Assembly: GCA_013824115.1 (NCBI GenBank)
Contig: PNNG01000035.1
Span: 1-64,000, forward strand
DNA length: 64,000 nt
Direction of reading: 5' to 3'
Source of the DNA: Sphingobacteriaceae bacterium
GTDB lineage: Bacteria > Bacteroidota > Bacteroidia > UBA7662
Part shown: in pieces, positions 9,507 through 19,818 of the stretch
How positions within the stretch are numbered: the first letter of the stretch is position 1
Layout: each line of letters begins with the position of its first letter
Notes under the pieces: model-generated
The model's input: only the letters and a program-made list of their open reading frames with translations
Told to the model about the DNA's origin: nothing
The model's database searches: none
Made by a program: the position numbers and the translations under genes

Positions 9507-10094
9507 ATGATAGCCTACCTCAGCGGCCGCATCCTGTTCAAAAACCCTACTTCGCTCGTGATCGATGTGAATGGCGTGGGTTACGAAGTACACATTTCTC
9601 TCAATACCTATGGCAAATTGGGCGATTCGGAAGCCGTTCGCTTGCACACTTATTTGAGCGTGCGCGAAGACGCCCAGGTGCTGTATGGTTTTGCCGACAG
9701 CCAAGAAAAAGAGCTTTTCTTGCTGTTGATAGGGGTGCAGGGCATTGGTCCCAATACCGCCCGCACCATCCTCAGCTACTCCACGCCCGATGAATTACAG
9801 CGCGCCATTGCCAGCGGCAGTGAGGTAGAAATTCGACGCATCAAAGGGGTGGGGCCCAAGACTGCCCAGCGGTTGATTGTGGAACTGCGCGACAAGGTTG
9901 CCCGTTTGGCTGGCTTGCCCACAGGGGCGGCAGCTTCGCCCAGCAATAATATCCGCGAGGAGGCGTTAATGGCCTTGGTAACTTTGGGATTCCCCAAACC
10001 ACAAATGGAAAAAATACTGAACCAGTTGATGCAAGATGCTGCCCAAGCCTATACGGTGGAAGAGCTCATCAAGAAGGCGCTAAGAAGTGTGTAA
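9507..10094 (+). CDS. ruvA: Holliday junction branch migration protein RuvA
   Basis: RuvA binds four-way DNA junctions and loads the RuvB motor. The 195-residue product has the family layout: an OB-fold from MIAYLSGRILFKN to about residue 65, two helix-hairpin-helix motifs (GVQGIGPNTA near 75 and IKGVGPKTAQRLI near 113), and a C-terminal RuvB-contacting domain (about 148-195) ending in VEELIKKALRS. The ATG directly follows the maeB stop, and its own stop directly precedes the GTG of sprA. This suggests translational coupling in a three-gene operon. Confidence 0.97.
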   Translation: MIAYLSGRILFKNPTSLVIDVNGVGYEVHISLNTYGKLGDSEAVRLHTYLSVREDAQVLYGFADSQEKELFLLLIGVQGIGPNTARTILSYSTPDELQRAIASGSEVEIRRIKGVGPKTAQRLIVELRDKVARLAGLPTGAAASPSNNIREEALMALVTLGFPKPQMEKILNQLMQDAAQAYTVEELIKKALRSV

Positions 10095-13000
10095 GTGATC
10101 AGATTGCGGGGATATGGCTTGAGATGGAGGCCAAATGGTCGAAAAACTCCCAGGCTGCTGTTTGTATTAACAGCAGCTTTGTGTGTTTTAGGGGGCTATG
10201 GGGCAGCAGGGCAGTCGCAAGGCGATAGCACGGGCTTGCCTTATCCGATGCAAGACAGCCGCAATCCACTGAACAGGCCCCGCAACCCACTGAATCTCAA
10301 TCGACCAAGCCGACAAGTGGTGGAATACGATCCGCTTACCGGACGCTACATTCTGCGTGAAAAAATTGGTGACGAAACCATTGGCGAAGGCACGCCCATG
10401 ACGTACGACGAATACATCCGCTGGGAGCGCGAAAAAACCAAAAAGGAAAATTGGCGCGAACGCACGGGTGGACAGGCCTCGGGTAGCATCGAAAGAGAAG
10501 GCATCATTCCTAAAATTTACGTAGGCCCCAAGGTGTTCGACAAAATTTTTGGCGGCAGTTTCGTCGATATCCGTCCCCAAGGCTCTGCCGAATTGCGCTT
10601 TGCAGGCAATATGAATTACGTCGACAATCCGAACCTGGCCGTGCAGCAAAGGCGCATTGGCAATTTCGATTTCGACATGAATATTCAAATGACCGTGGTA
10701 GGCGCCATTGGTGAAAAATTGAAGTTCACCGCCAGCCAAAATACCCAGGCTGTTTTCAACTTCGAAAACCAAATGAAGTTGGAGTACACCGGTTTTGAGG
10801 ACGAAATCATCAAAAAAATTGAGGTCGGCAATGTGAATTTGCCCTTGCGCTCGGCCCTCATACAAGGCAGCCAAAGTTTGTTTGGTTTAAAGGCCGAAAT
10901 GCAGTTTGGCAGGCTGCGGGTGACCACCGTTTTGTCGCAGCAGCGCGGTCAAACCCAACAAGTAGCCGTGCAAGGGGGGGCGCAAACCACCCGTTTCGAC
11001 ATTCCGGTGGATCAGTACGACGCCAATCGCCACTTCTTTTTGGCGCAGCATTTCCGCGACAGCTACAACCAAGCCATGAGCTCGCTGCCGGTCATTCGCT
11101 CCAATGTGGTAATTACCCGGGTGGAAGTTTGGGTAACCAACCGCAACAGCCAAGTGGTAACCGACGTGCGCGATGTGGTAGGCTTTATGGATTTGGCCGA
11201 AACCCGCCCACACAATCCGGCCATCCAAAGCAATGGCGGTTTTGTATTTCCGAGGAACGATGCCAACAATTTATACAGCCAATTGGTGAGTCCTACCAAT
11301 GCCGATGCTCGCCTCACCAACCGGGTGTTGGATGTATTGGAAAGCATCTCGCCTTTTTCGAGTTTGCGCAATGCGGCCGATTACGAAATCACCTTTGCCC
11401 GCAAACTAGAGCCTACCCAATATACTTTTCATCCGCTTTTGGGTTATGTATCGCTCAATGCGGCCCTCAACAACGATGAGGTGCTGGCCGTGGCCTATGA
11501 ATATACCGTGAACGGCGAGCTTTTCCGGGTGGGTGAATTCAGTCAGGAAGTACCCTCGCAGCAAGACAATCCCTCGGTACTCTTCCTCAAGATGCTGAAA
11601 GGCACTACGTTGCGTACTGATCTGCCCATTTGGGACCTGATGATGAAGAACATTTATTCGCTCAATGCTTTTCAGCTGAGTCAAAAAGACTTCATCCTCA
11701 ACATTGTGTATAACGATGTGTTGACGGGCAATAAAAACTTCATTCCCGAAGGCAGTTTGGCCGGACAGCAGCTGATTCAGGTGTTGGGGCTCGACCGCCT
11801 CAATACGCAGCAAGAGCCGCAGCCCGATGGCATTTTCGACTTTGTGCCTGGGGTGACCATCGATATGCAGCGGGGGCGGGTGATTTTTCCGCGCATTGAG
11901 CCCTTTGGGGCCGATTTGAGTGCGGCTTTCGATGCTGCTGGTCCCACGCCCGACGCCATCAAGCGCAAATACGTCTTTCAGCCGCTCTACGACAGTACGC
12001 GGGCCTGGGCGCAGCAGTTCCCCGAATTGAACCGCTTCCGGCTCATTGGGCAATACCAATCGGCCTCGGGCAGTGAAATTAGTTTGGGGGCCATGAATAT
12101 ACCCGCGGGCTCGGTACGGGTGACGGCGGGCACCCGACAACTGACCGAAGGACAAGATTTTACCGTGGATTATACCATGGGTAGGGTGAAAATCATCAAT
12201 CCCAGTTTGTTGAGTTCGGGCGAGCAAATCAACGTAGCCTTCGAAAACAACCCCATGTTTCAGGCCACTGCACGTACGCTTTCGGCCACCCGATTCGATT
12301 ACCGATTGAACCGCGATGTGAATTTGGGAGGCACGCTTTTGCACTTGAACGAGCGGCCCATCACCCCCAAGGTAAATCAAGGCGAAGAGCCCATTAGAAA
12401 CACCATGGTGGGGCTCGATATGAGTGCCCAAACCGAAAGCAAGTTCATCACGCGTTTGGTAGATAAGCTGCCTTTTTTGAGCACCAAAGAAATTTCGAGC
12501 GTACAGTTTAATGCCGAATATGCCCGCTTGATTCCAGGCAATGCCTCGGCCATTGCGCAAGGGGGCGGCATCAGTTACATCGACGATTTTGAAGCTGCCG
12601 AAAGCAATTTTGAGCTCAAGAGCTTTTCGCAATGGAACATTTCGAGCACGCCCAGCAATTTCCCCGAATCGGCATTGCGCAACAACCTGGCCTATGGGTA
12701 CAACCGCGCCAAGCTGAATTGGTACAACATCGACCCACTGTTTTTCCGGAATGCGCCCATTACCCCCGAGCATTTGCGGGGTGATTTAGAGGCCAAGTCG
12801 AACCACTATACGCGCGAAATTCTGGAGCAAGAGGTTTTTCCCAACAAGCAATTGGCCAACAACCAGCCGCTTACCATCCCTACCTTCGATTTGGCCTATT
12901 ATCCCAACCAAAAAGGTCCCTACAATTTCGACGTATTGCCTGGACCCTTTTCGAGCGGGGTAGATGCGCAGGGCAATTTGCTCAATCCACGCTCGCGTTG

Positions 13001-16000
13001 GGGTGGAGTGATGCGCAAGATCGAAACCAACGACTTTGAGGCGGCCAACATTGAATTCCTGGAATTTTGGATGTTAGATCCGTTCATTTATAAGCCCAAT
13101 CATAGCGGCGGTGATTTGTATATCAACTTGGGCAATGTATCGGAAGATGTGTTGAAAGACGGCCGTCGCGCGTTTGAAAACGGCTTTCCGCGTGCCGATG
13201 GCAGTGGCTTAATTGATACCACGGCTTGGGGTTTGGTGCCTCGACTCATTCCGTTGGTAAATGCTTTTGATAACAATCCCGCCTCGCGAAACACCCAAGA
13301 TGTGGGTATCGATGGTTTGGGCGATGAAGCCGAACGGGCTTTTTTTACCAGCTACTTACAAAGTTTAGAGCAGCGCTTTGGGGTGGCTTCACCTGCTTAT
13401 CAGCGTGCCTTCACCGATCCATCGAACGACAATTATCACCACTACCGCGGCAGCGATTACGATGGAGCCCGCCTTGATGTTTTGCAGCGCTACAAGCTTT
13501 TTAATGGTTTGCAAGGCAATTCGCCTACCGATGAGCAGAGTCCCGAACCTTACCCCACCTCGGCCACCAACCTGCCCAATACCGAAGACATCAATTTCGA
13601 CAATACCCTTACCCAGGCGGAAGATTATTTCGAATACCGCATCAGTTTGCGTCCGGGCGACATGGTATTGGGCCGCAACTACATTGCCGACATTTACGAA
13701 TCTACCGTTCAGCTGCGTAACCGCACCAGTGCCACGGTAAAGTGGTACCAGTTTAGGGTGCCGGTGCAGGCGCCCGACAGGAGGGTGGGCAATGTGCTCG
13801 ACTACAAATCGATTCGTTTTGTGCGCATGTTCATGACTGGCTGGGAAGACAGCGTGGTATGCCGATTTGCCACCTTGCAGCTGGTACGTACCGATTGGCG
13901 CCGTTATCTGGCCGATTTGCAGGCGCCGGGCGAATATGTGCCGGTAGATCCGAACCAAGGAACGCTGTTTTTGCTGTCGACGGTAAACATCGAAGAAAAC
14001 GGCAACCGATTGCCTATTCCTTATGTGGTTCCACCGGGCATTGAACGGGTGAGGAACGTATTTACCACCAATTTCCAGCAGCTGAACGAGCAGGCGCTGC
14101 AGCTGCGTTTTTGCAATTTGCGCGATGGCGATGCCCGGGCGGCCTTCAAGAATACCCGCTTCGACATCAGGGCCTACAAGCGCATCGAAATGTTCATTCA
14201 TGCCGAGGGGCCTGAGCTGCGCGACCGCGAAATCAATGCTTTTGTGCGTTTTGGCAACGACTATGTACAGAACTACTACGAATACGAGCAGCCGCTCATC
14301 ATCACGCCTCCAGGCATTTCCGATCCGTTAGCCATTTGGCCGGTAGAGAACAATTTCAGCGTGACCTTTGCCGATTTGAACCGGGCCAAGCAAATGCGTA
14401 ATGACGCCAAATGGCCCTTTAATTTGCCATTTACCACCATCTTGCCCAATGGTCACCGCATTACCGTATTGGGTAACCCCAATCTCAGTAATATTCAAAC
14501 CATCATGCTGGGGGTGCGCAATCCGAAACAGGGAACGGGTAATACCGATGATGGTTTGGATAAATGCGGTGAAATTTGGTTCAATGAATTGCGACTCACC
14601 GAATTCGACAACCGCGATGGTTGGGCAGCTACGGGCATGATGAATGTGCGCTTGGCCGATTTTGGCTCGGTAAACGTTACGGGTTTGCGCAAAACCATTG
14701 GCTTTGGAGGCATCGAAAGCAAGGTGAGCGACCGTTCGCGCGAAGACATTACGCAGTACGACATTGCCTCAACCTTTGAACTGGGCAAGTTTTTCCCCGA
14801 GCGCTTTGGCATTCGAATTCCCATGTATGTAGGCTTTGGCGAAGGATTCAGCAGGCCCGAATTTAATCCCATTGACGGCGATATCTTGCTTACCACCTTG
14901 CTCGATGGGGTAGAGAATCCGTCGCAGCGCGATTCTATTGTGCGTGCTGCCGAAACCTACACATTGCGCCGCTCCATCAATTTTACCAACGTTCAAAAAA
15001 CCCGAAACAGTAGGAAAAAGCCGCAGCCTTGGGACATTGAAAACTGGAACGTGACCGTGGCTTATTCGGAGAATTATAACCGCAACCCCTTTGTGGCCTA
15101 TAATTCGGTGAAAAATTACCGGGGTAGTTTGGGCTACAATTTCAGCCATCAACCCAAAAATGTACGCCCTTTTGCCAATGTGGGTGCCTTCAAAGGCAAA
15201 AGCATGACCTGGATCCGCGACTTCAACTTCTTTTACCTGCCGCAAAGTGTGAGTGTTCGGTCTGATATCGACCGCCTGTATCAAACTACCCAGCTGCGCA
15301 ACAATGCCGAAGGAGGGCTGGGTATTCCGCCAACGTTTAATAAAAACTTCACTTTCAACCGCTTTTACAATATGCGGTACGACCTCACCCGTTCGCTGAA
15401 GCTGGAGTTCGACGCTACGATGAATACCCGGGTAGATGAACCCTTTGGCGCATTAGACACTGAGGCCAAGCGGGATACGGTGATTGATAATTTGCGCAAT
15501 TTAGGTCGACCAACGCGCTACAACCAAAGTGCTACAGTGAACTACCAGCTGCCGTTTAACAAGTTCCGCACGCTCGACTGGATCAACAGTACTTATCAAT
15601 ATCAAACTACCTTTGAGTGGACAGCGGCTCCTTTGGCGGCCGACAGTTTGGGAAGCATCATTCAAAACTCGCAAAGCCAGCGCATCAACGCCAATTTGAA
15701 CTTCACCAATTTGTACTACAAATGGGCCATTTTGAAGAAGATTGCCAACGATCAGCCCTTGCGTGACAAGCCCAAGAAGAAAGATGAACAGCCAAAAACC
15801 AAAACCGAAAAGCGCAAGGACCAGTTTGGCGATGATACCAATCAAACCGAGGTCGTAAATCGCCGCAGCAATACGGAGGAGGACGAGGAGAAGCCCGATT
15901 ATACATGGAATATTCCACGCCATTTGGTGAAGCTGTTGATGATGGTGAAAAATGCCTCGGCCAATTACAATGTAACCAATGGCACCATTTTGCCTGGTTT

Positions 16001-17303
16001 TAATCAAAGTCCGCAATACCTAGGCAACAATTTCGATTTGGATGCGCCAGGCCTTCCCTTTGTGTTTGGCAGTCAGGCTGATTTGCGCCCCACCGTGGTG
16101 CAGCGTGGCTGGTTGGTAACCGATACCAACCTCAATGCCATGTACATGAATACGCAGAACATCAGTTTGCAAGGACAGGCCACTTTGGAGCCTTTCAAAG
16201 ATTTCAGGATTGTGTTAAGTGTGAATCAAACGCGCAATTTCCGTTTCCAGCAGAATTTCAGGGCCGATGCCATGGGCGACATCCAGCAATTCAACTCTTT
16301 AGAGGCGGGCGATTACAGCGTTTCGGTGATCAGTTGGCGAAGTGCATTTGAGCGGGTAGAATCTGATCCGAGCAAGGCGGGCTTTTTAGAGTCGACCGTA
16401 TTCAGGCAATTTGAAACCAACCGCATTGTGGTGGCCGAGCGTTTGGCTGCCCTCAATCCCAATAGCTTCGGAAGGGGGGCGGTAGATTCGATGTTCCCCG
16501 ATGGTTACGGCCGTTCGTCGTTGGATGTATTGGTGCCTTCATTTTTGGCGGCATATACCGGTCAAGATGCTTCAGGCATCGATTTGGGCATTTTCCCCCG
16601 TTTACCCATGCCCAACTGGCGCATTACCTACAACGGCATTACCCGAATGGCTTGGGCCAAGGAGATTTTCCAATCGTTGACCCTGAACCACAGTTACCGC
16701 TCGGTATATACGGTGGGTAATTTCACTACCAACCTCATTTACCGCGAGCAGAACGGGGCGGCATTTAGTAGAGACACCGTAAGTACCAGCAACTTCCACC
16801 CGAAATACCAAATCACCCAGATCACGATCTCGGAGCAGTTGGCGCCTTTGATAGGGGTAGACGCTACTTTGAAGAACAACATTACTTTGCGGGTGGAGTA
16901 CAAGCAGATGCGTACCATGCAGCTGAGTTTATTGAACAACCGTTTGAGTGAGATGCGCACCAACGAAATCACCATTGGTGCTGGATACCGTATTACCCAA
17001 CCCAAATTGCCGTTTTTGGTGAATGGCCAGCAAAAGAATACCCAAAACGATTTGAATATTCGTTTCGATTTCAATATCCGCGACAACAACAACATCCTGC
17101 GCGATTTGGATGGGGCAGAGGCCCAGCCCTCTGGAGGTGGACGCAACGTTTCCATCAAGCCCAGCATCGATTATGTGTTGAACGACCGGGTGAATATTCG
17201 TTTCTTCTACGACTATATGCTCAACCGGCCGTTGATCAGCACCACCTTCCCCACCCGCCAAACCAGTGGAGGCTTGGTGATTCGCTTTACTATTGCCAAC
17301 TAA
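10095..17303 (+). CDS. sprA: Cell-surface protein SprA, T9SS outer-membrane translocon
   Basis: SprA (Sov) is the giant beta-barrel pore of the type IX secretion system, through which CTD-tagged proteins cross the outer membrane. The 2402-residue length almost equals known flavobacterial SprA. A signal peptide lies at about residues 18-40 (LLFVLTAALCVLGGYGAAGQ). The body is rich in alternating beta strands and asparagine-rich loops and ends in a strand finishing RFTIAN. A highly charged low-complexity stretch (KPKKKDEQPKTKTEKRKDQ and onward, about 1889-1935) interrupts the C-terminal barrel part. The start is GTG at 10095, immediately after ruvA. The flavobacterial downstream gene gcvH is missing here; an outer-membrane protein gene converges end to end instead. 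Confidence 0.96.
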   Translation: MIRLRGYGLRWRPNGRKTPRLLFVLTAALCVLGGYGAAGQSQGDSTGLPYPMQDSRNPLNRPRNPLNLNRPSRQVVEYDPLTGRYILREKIGDETIGEGTPMTYDEYIRWEREKTKKENWRERTGGQASGSIEREGIIPKIYVGPKVFDKIFGGSFVDIRPQGSAELRFAGNMNYVDNPNLAVQQRRIGNFDFDMNIQMTVVGAIGEKLKFTASQNTQAVFNFENQMKLEYTGFEDEIIKKIEVGNVNLPLRSALIQGSQSLFGLKAEMQFGRLRVTTVLSQQRGQTQQVAVQGGAQTTRFDIPVDQYDANRHFFLAQHFRDSYNQAMSSLPVIRSNVVITRVEVWVTNRNSQVVTDVRDVVGFMDLAETRPHNPAIQSNGGFVFPRNDANNLYSQLVSPTNADARLTNRVLDVLESISPFSSLRNAADYEITFARKLEPTQYTFHPLLGYVSLNAALNNDEVLAVAYEYTVNGELFRVGEFSQEVPSQQDNPSVLFLKMLKGTTLRTDLPIWDLMMKNIYSLNAFQLSQKDFILNIVYNDVLTGNKNFIPEGSLAGQQLIQVLGLDRLNTQQEPQPDGIFDFVPGVTIDMQRGRVIFPRIEPFGADLSAAFDAAGPTPDAIKRKYVFQPLYDSTRAWAQQFPELNRFRLIGQYQSASGSEISLGAMNIPAGSVRVTAGTRQLTEGQDFTVDYTMGRVKIINPSLLSSGEQINVAFENNPMFQATARTLSATRFDYRLNRDVNLGGTLLHLNERPITPKVNQGEEPIRNTMVGLDMSAQTESKFITRLVDKLPFLSTKEISSVQFNAEYARLIPGNASAIAQGGGISYIDDFEAAESNFELKSFSQWNISSTPSNFPESALRNNLAYGYNRAKLNWYNIDPLFFRNAPITPEHLRGDLEAKSNHYTREILEQEVFPNKQLANNQPLTIPTFDLAYYPNQKGPYNFDVLPGPFSSGVDAQGNLLNPRSRWGGVMRKIETNDFEAANIEFLEFWMLDPFIYKPNHSGGDLYINLGNVSEDVLKDGRRAFENGFPRADGSGLIDTTAWGLVPRLIPLVNAFDNNPASRNTQDVGIDGLGDEAERAFFTSYLQSLEQRFGVASPAYQRAFTDPSNDNYHHYRGSDYDGARLDVLQRYKLFNGLQGNSPTDEQSPEPYPTSATNLPNTEDINFDNTLTQAEDYFEYRISLRPGDMVLGRNYIADIYESTVQLRNRTSATVKWYQFRVPVQAPDRRVGNVLDYKSIRFVRMFMTGWEDSVVCRFATLQLVRTDWRRYLADLQAPGEYVPVDPNQGTLFLLSTVNIEENGNRLPIPYVVPPGIERVRNVFTTNFQQLNEQALQLRFCNLRDGDARAAFKNTRFDIRAYKRIEMFIHAEGPELRDREINAFVRFGNDYVQNYYEYEQPLIITPPGISDPLAIWPVENNFSVTFADLNRAKQMRNDAKWPFNLPFTTILPNGHRITVLGNPNLSNIQTIMLGVRNPKQGTGNTDDGLDKCGEIWFNELRLTEFDNRDGWAATGMMNVRLADFGSVNVTGLRKTIGFGGIESKVSDRSREDITQYDIASTFELGKFFPERFGIRIPMYVGFGEGFSRPEFNPIDGDILLTTLLDGVENPSQRDSIVRAAETYTLRRSINFTNVQKTRNSRKKPQPWDIENWNVTVAYSENYNRNPFVAYNSVKNYRGSLGYNFSHQPKNVRPFANVGAFKGKSMTWIRDFNFFYLPQSVSVRSDIDRLYQTTQLRNNAEGGLGIPPTFNKNFTFNRFYNMRYDLTRSLKLEFDATMNTRVDEPFGALDTEAKRDTVIDNLRNLGRPTRYNQSATVNYQLPFNKFRTLDWINSTYQYQTTFEWTAAPLAADSLGSIIQNSQSQRINANLNFTNLYYKWAILKKIANDQPLRDKPKKKDEQPKTKTEKRKDQFGDDTNQTEVVNRRSNTEEDEEKPDYTWNIPRHLVKLLMMVKNASANYNVTNGTILPGFNQSPQYLGNNFDLDAPGLPFVFGSQADLRPTVVQRGWLVTDTNLNAMYMNTQNISLQGQATLEPFKDFRIVLSVNQTRNFRFQQNFRADAMGDIQQFNSLEAGDYSVSVISWRSAFERVESDPSKAGFLESTVFRQFETNRIVVAERLAALNPNSFGRGAVDSMFPDGYGRSSLDVLVPSFLAAYTGQDASGIDLGIFPRLPMPNWRITYNGITRMAWAKEIFQSLTLNHSYRSVYTVGNFTTNLIYREQNGAAFSRDTVSTSNFHPKYQITQITISEQLAPLIGVDATLKNNITLRVEYKQMRTMQLSLLNNRLSEMRTNEITIGAGYRITQPKLPFLVNGQQKNTQNDLNIRFDFNIRDNNNILRDLDGAEAQPSGGGRNVSIKPSIDYVLNDRVNIRFFYDYMLNRPLISTTFPTRQTSGGLVIRFTIAN

Positions 17304-18401
17304 TCAAGGCTGCAAGGCGCCATCGAGTCGGATAACGGCGGCCAGCATCACGGTGAGGTTTTGACGTTGATTACCGCTGAGCGGGTTAAGGGCGGCATTC
17401 GGACTATACAGGTAGCGTATTTCGGCACGCAATAAGCCAGCACCACTCCAATTGCGGTCTACATTCGCTGAAAAGCCCCAAGCCGTAAAGCCATTGGGTG
17501 CGGCAAAACGGAGTTGTGCCGCATGAGGATCGTGGTAATATTCGGTGCGGCCGGCAAATCCCCAGTGGGTGTTGGCTTGGTAACGTACAATGCCAACTGG
17601 ACTGTACCATTGGGACCATCGTTGGGCTTGTTGTTGCCATCCTAAATCGAAACCCAGTGTGAGCTGCCATTTTTTGTGGATGTTGAAAATGCTGTAAAAG
17701 TTGTGGAAGCTGCGTAATTGTTGAGCGGTATCAGGGTCGATGGTACCCGTGAAGCTGCTCCAGTTGAAAGTAAAGGGCGCTGTAGTTCGTTGTACTTGGG
17801 TTCCCCAGGAGGGCCTACGTTGGTTGTTGGGCCAATGCAAGCGTTGCCAGCCATTGAGTAAGAGCAATGCAAATTTCCAATCGGTTCTAGTTTCGAAACG
17901 CAATTGGGCGCCTGAGATGTAGTAGGGTGAGTTTTCGGCCAATAGCGACCGGGTGAGTGTGTGGTTTTCGTTTGCTATGGCGCTTTCGAAGCCGATGTGC
18001 GAAGGAAAGGCGCCTAGCCGGAGCCACAGATTTTCTTGAGGCAACAGTTTGATCGCCACATTGGCTTCGAAAATATGCTTCAGCAGACGAGGCTCTGCGG
18101 CATAATTATCGGTGCTGTAAGTGCCTCCCACTACTCCCAGGTGAAGCTGAAAATGCCGCTGATAATGGCTTATTTTGGCAATTCCGGCGTTGAGTGCGGG
18201 TGTATGGTGACGGTTATAGCTGCAAAAGGCTTCTTGACGAAAGTCGGATGCAGGTCGTGCAAAATCGAATCCGTAATAGAAATCGGCCAGCAGCAGGTAT
18301 TCCCAATGGCTTTTCGGCTCCTTTACACTATCGCTGGGCTGTGCATGCAGTATGCCGGTAATCAGGCAGCTAATGATCAATAATCTCTTCGAAAGAGGCA
18401 T
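17304..18401 (-). CDS. Outer-membrane beta-barrel protein (BBP2/OmpL-like)
   Basis: A 365-residue protein with a signal peptide (MPLSKRLLIISCLITGILHAQ) and a body of amphipathic strands. Features such as LLADFYYGFDFARP near the N-terminus, RHHTPALNAGIAKI, and YLYSPNAALNPLSGNQRQN near the C-terminus resemble the putative beta-barrel porin-2 family of Bacteroidota. It probably sits in the outer membrane; its cargo is unknown. The ATG at 18401 is preferred over one 14 codons upstream because the signal peptide starts there. It ends on the base after the sprA stop (convergent, no gap), with no obvious terminator between. Confidence 0.75.
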   Translation of the reverse strand: MPLSKRLLIISCLITGILHAQPSDSVKEPKSHWEYLLLADFYYGFDFARPASDFRQEAFCSYNRHHTPALNAGIAKISHYQRHFQLHLGVVGGTYSTDNYAAEPRLLKHIFEANVAIKLLPQENLWLRLGAFPSHIGFESAIANENHTLTRSLLAENSPYYISGAQLRFETRTDWKFALLLLNGWQRLHWPNNQRRPSWGTQVQRTTAPFTFNWSSFTGTIDPDTAQQLRSFHNFYSIFNIHKKWQLTLGFDLGWQQQAQRWSQWYSPVGIVRYQANTHWGFAGRTEYYHDPHAAQLRFAAPNGFTAWGFSANVDRNWSGAGLLRAEIRYLYSPNAALNPLSGNQRQNLTVMLAAVIRLDGALQP

Positions 18402-18440
18402 ATGTTCAAGGGCTTCAAAGCTAGTTATTTTGCTTGTGAC

Positions 18441-18448
18441 CAAAGGTA
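18441..18448 (-). promoter_or_regulatory. -7 element of the beta-barrel protein gene
   Basis: TACCTTTG on the minus strand, 39 bases upstream of the ATG at 18401, matches TAnnTTTG. Its position supports the shorter start. Confidence 0.45.
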
Positions 18449-18521
18449 TTGTGAAAATCCGCTTTGAGCGACATACTTGGCACTTGGGGTGGCAAAGAGG
18501 GAAATTTCAAGCTTAAAATTC

Positions 18522-18529
18522 TATTTTTG
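18522..18529 (+). promoter_or_regulatory. -7 element of the WecA-like transferase gene
   Basis: TATTTTTG matches TAnnTTTG, 11 bases before the GTG start at 18541. It is divergent from the promoter at 18441. Confidence 0.45.
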
Positions 18530-18540
18530 CCACAAACCCT

Positions 18541-19653
18541 GTGAAATCGGTGATATTCAATCAACTTTCAGTAGTGCTTCCGCTGAGCTTTTTGATGGCT
18601 TTTGTCATCACTTATCTGAGCGTACCCAGCATCATTCAGTTGGCCAAGCTCAAGAAGTTATACGACGAGCCCAATCACCGCAAAGAGCACCTTACCCGTA
18701 TTCCTACCTTGGGGGGCCTGGCGTTGTTTGTTGGCTTTTTCTTCTCCTTTATATTTTGGAGCAGCGATTACCACATGGCGGGCTTCAATTCGATTTTGGC
18801 CTCCTTGGTGATTTTATTTGTGGTAGGCATCAAAGACGATTTGTATCCCATGCCAGCGCGCAAGAAGTTTTTGGCGCAAATATTGGCGGCTTTGATTGTG
18901 GTTATACAGGGCGACTTGCGCATTACCAATCTGTATGGACTGTTGTCGATTCACGATCTTCCCTATTGGGTCACCGTGGTGATTACTACCATTGCCATTT
19001 TGGCCATCATGAATGGCTTTAACCTCATTGATGGCATCAATGGTTTGGCGGCGGGCATTGCGGTGATTGTATTGGCCACCTATGGTTTTTGGTTTTACCG
19101 CATGGGTGATGTGGTTTTTTTGATTCTTTGTCTCACCCTCATAGGGGCCCTACTGGCTTTTTTGCGCTATAATTTTTTCACGGCCAGCATCTTCATGGGC
19201 GATTCGGGTAGCCTGGTGATTGGCTATCTGATCAGCATCATCACCATCCGGTTTATTCAAGAAAGTCGCATTCACGAGCCCAATATTTTCTTTTCTATTG
19301 CGTCAGCGGTATATGCGTTCAATCTGCTCATCATCCCGCTTTTCGATACCATGCGGGTATTTGCAGTTCGTTTGCTAAAGGGCCGCTCGCCTTTCACCGC
19401 CGACCGGAACCACATCCACCATACGCTTATCGATATTGGGTTTACCCACAAACAAGCTGCATTGACCTTGTACGGGGTGAATTTGCTCTTTATTGGGATG
19501 GCTTATATGCTCGATTATCTGCTGAGACCCCGAGAATACCTGTTATTTACCATGTTCGTGGCTTTGGTGCTGAGTCAAATTCCGTTTTTCATTAAAAAAA
19601 GGCAGAAAGCCAATAACCGCTACAAAAAAAGCGCTGCACCAGGTGGTGTTTGA
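18541..19653 (+). CDS. MraY/WecA family undecaprenyl-phosphate sugar-1-phosphate transferase
   Basis: A polytopic inner-membrane enzyme (370 residues, about ten or eleven membrane spans). It would link a UDP-HexNAc sugar phosphate to undecaprenyl phosphate and so start synthesis of a surface polysaccharide, O antigen or wall glycan. Family signatures are GIKDDLYPM (the DDxxx metal site, near residue 97), FNLIDGINGLAAG near 160-172, FMGDSGSL near 218, and the C-terminal DRNHIHHTL near 288. Peptidoglycan MraY is a less likely role because the motifs are closer to WecA/TagO. The start is GTG with a -7 element 11 bases ahead. No other glycan genes adjoin it. Confidence 0.9.
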   Translation: MKSVIFNQLSVVLPLSFLMAFVITYLSVPSIIQLAKLKKLYDEPNHRKEHLTRIPTLGGLALFVGFFFSFIFWSSDYHMAGFNSILASLVILFVVGIKDDLYPMPARKKFLAQILAALIVVIQGDLRITNLYGLLSIHDLPYWVTVVITTIAILAIMNGFNLIDGINGLAAGIAVIVLATYGFWFYRMGDVVFLILCLTLIGALLAFLRYNFFTASIFMGDSGSLVIGYLISIITIRFIQESRIHEPNIFFSIASAVYAFNLLIIPLFDTMRVFAVRLLKGRSPFTADRNHIHHTLIDIGFTHKQAALTLYGVNLLFIGMAYMLDYLLRPREYLLFTMFVALVLSQIPFFIKKRQKANNRYKKSAAPGGV

Positions 19654-19818
19654 CTTCTGAATTTTTACCATTCTCAGGCGCATTTCCCAAAGGTGTTAGC
19701 CTCGTCCCCAGCCGCAGGCAACCCCAGGCTGCAGGCCGTGTCCAGCACCGAAATTTCGGGGCATCACCAAGCCACAGGCCTCATTACCAGCGAAGCATTT
19801 TATTCCGTATCATTGACC

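Noticed and set aside
11406..12773. A 455-codon minus-strand frame within sprA
   Set aside because: Antisense to SprA, no start signals or motifs; a codon-bias shadow.
18477..19022. A 181-codon frame at the start of the WecA-like gene
   Set aside because: It overlaps the transferase in another frame and lacks hydrophobic or family signals.
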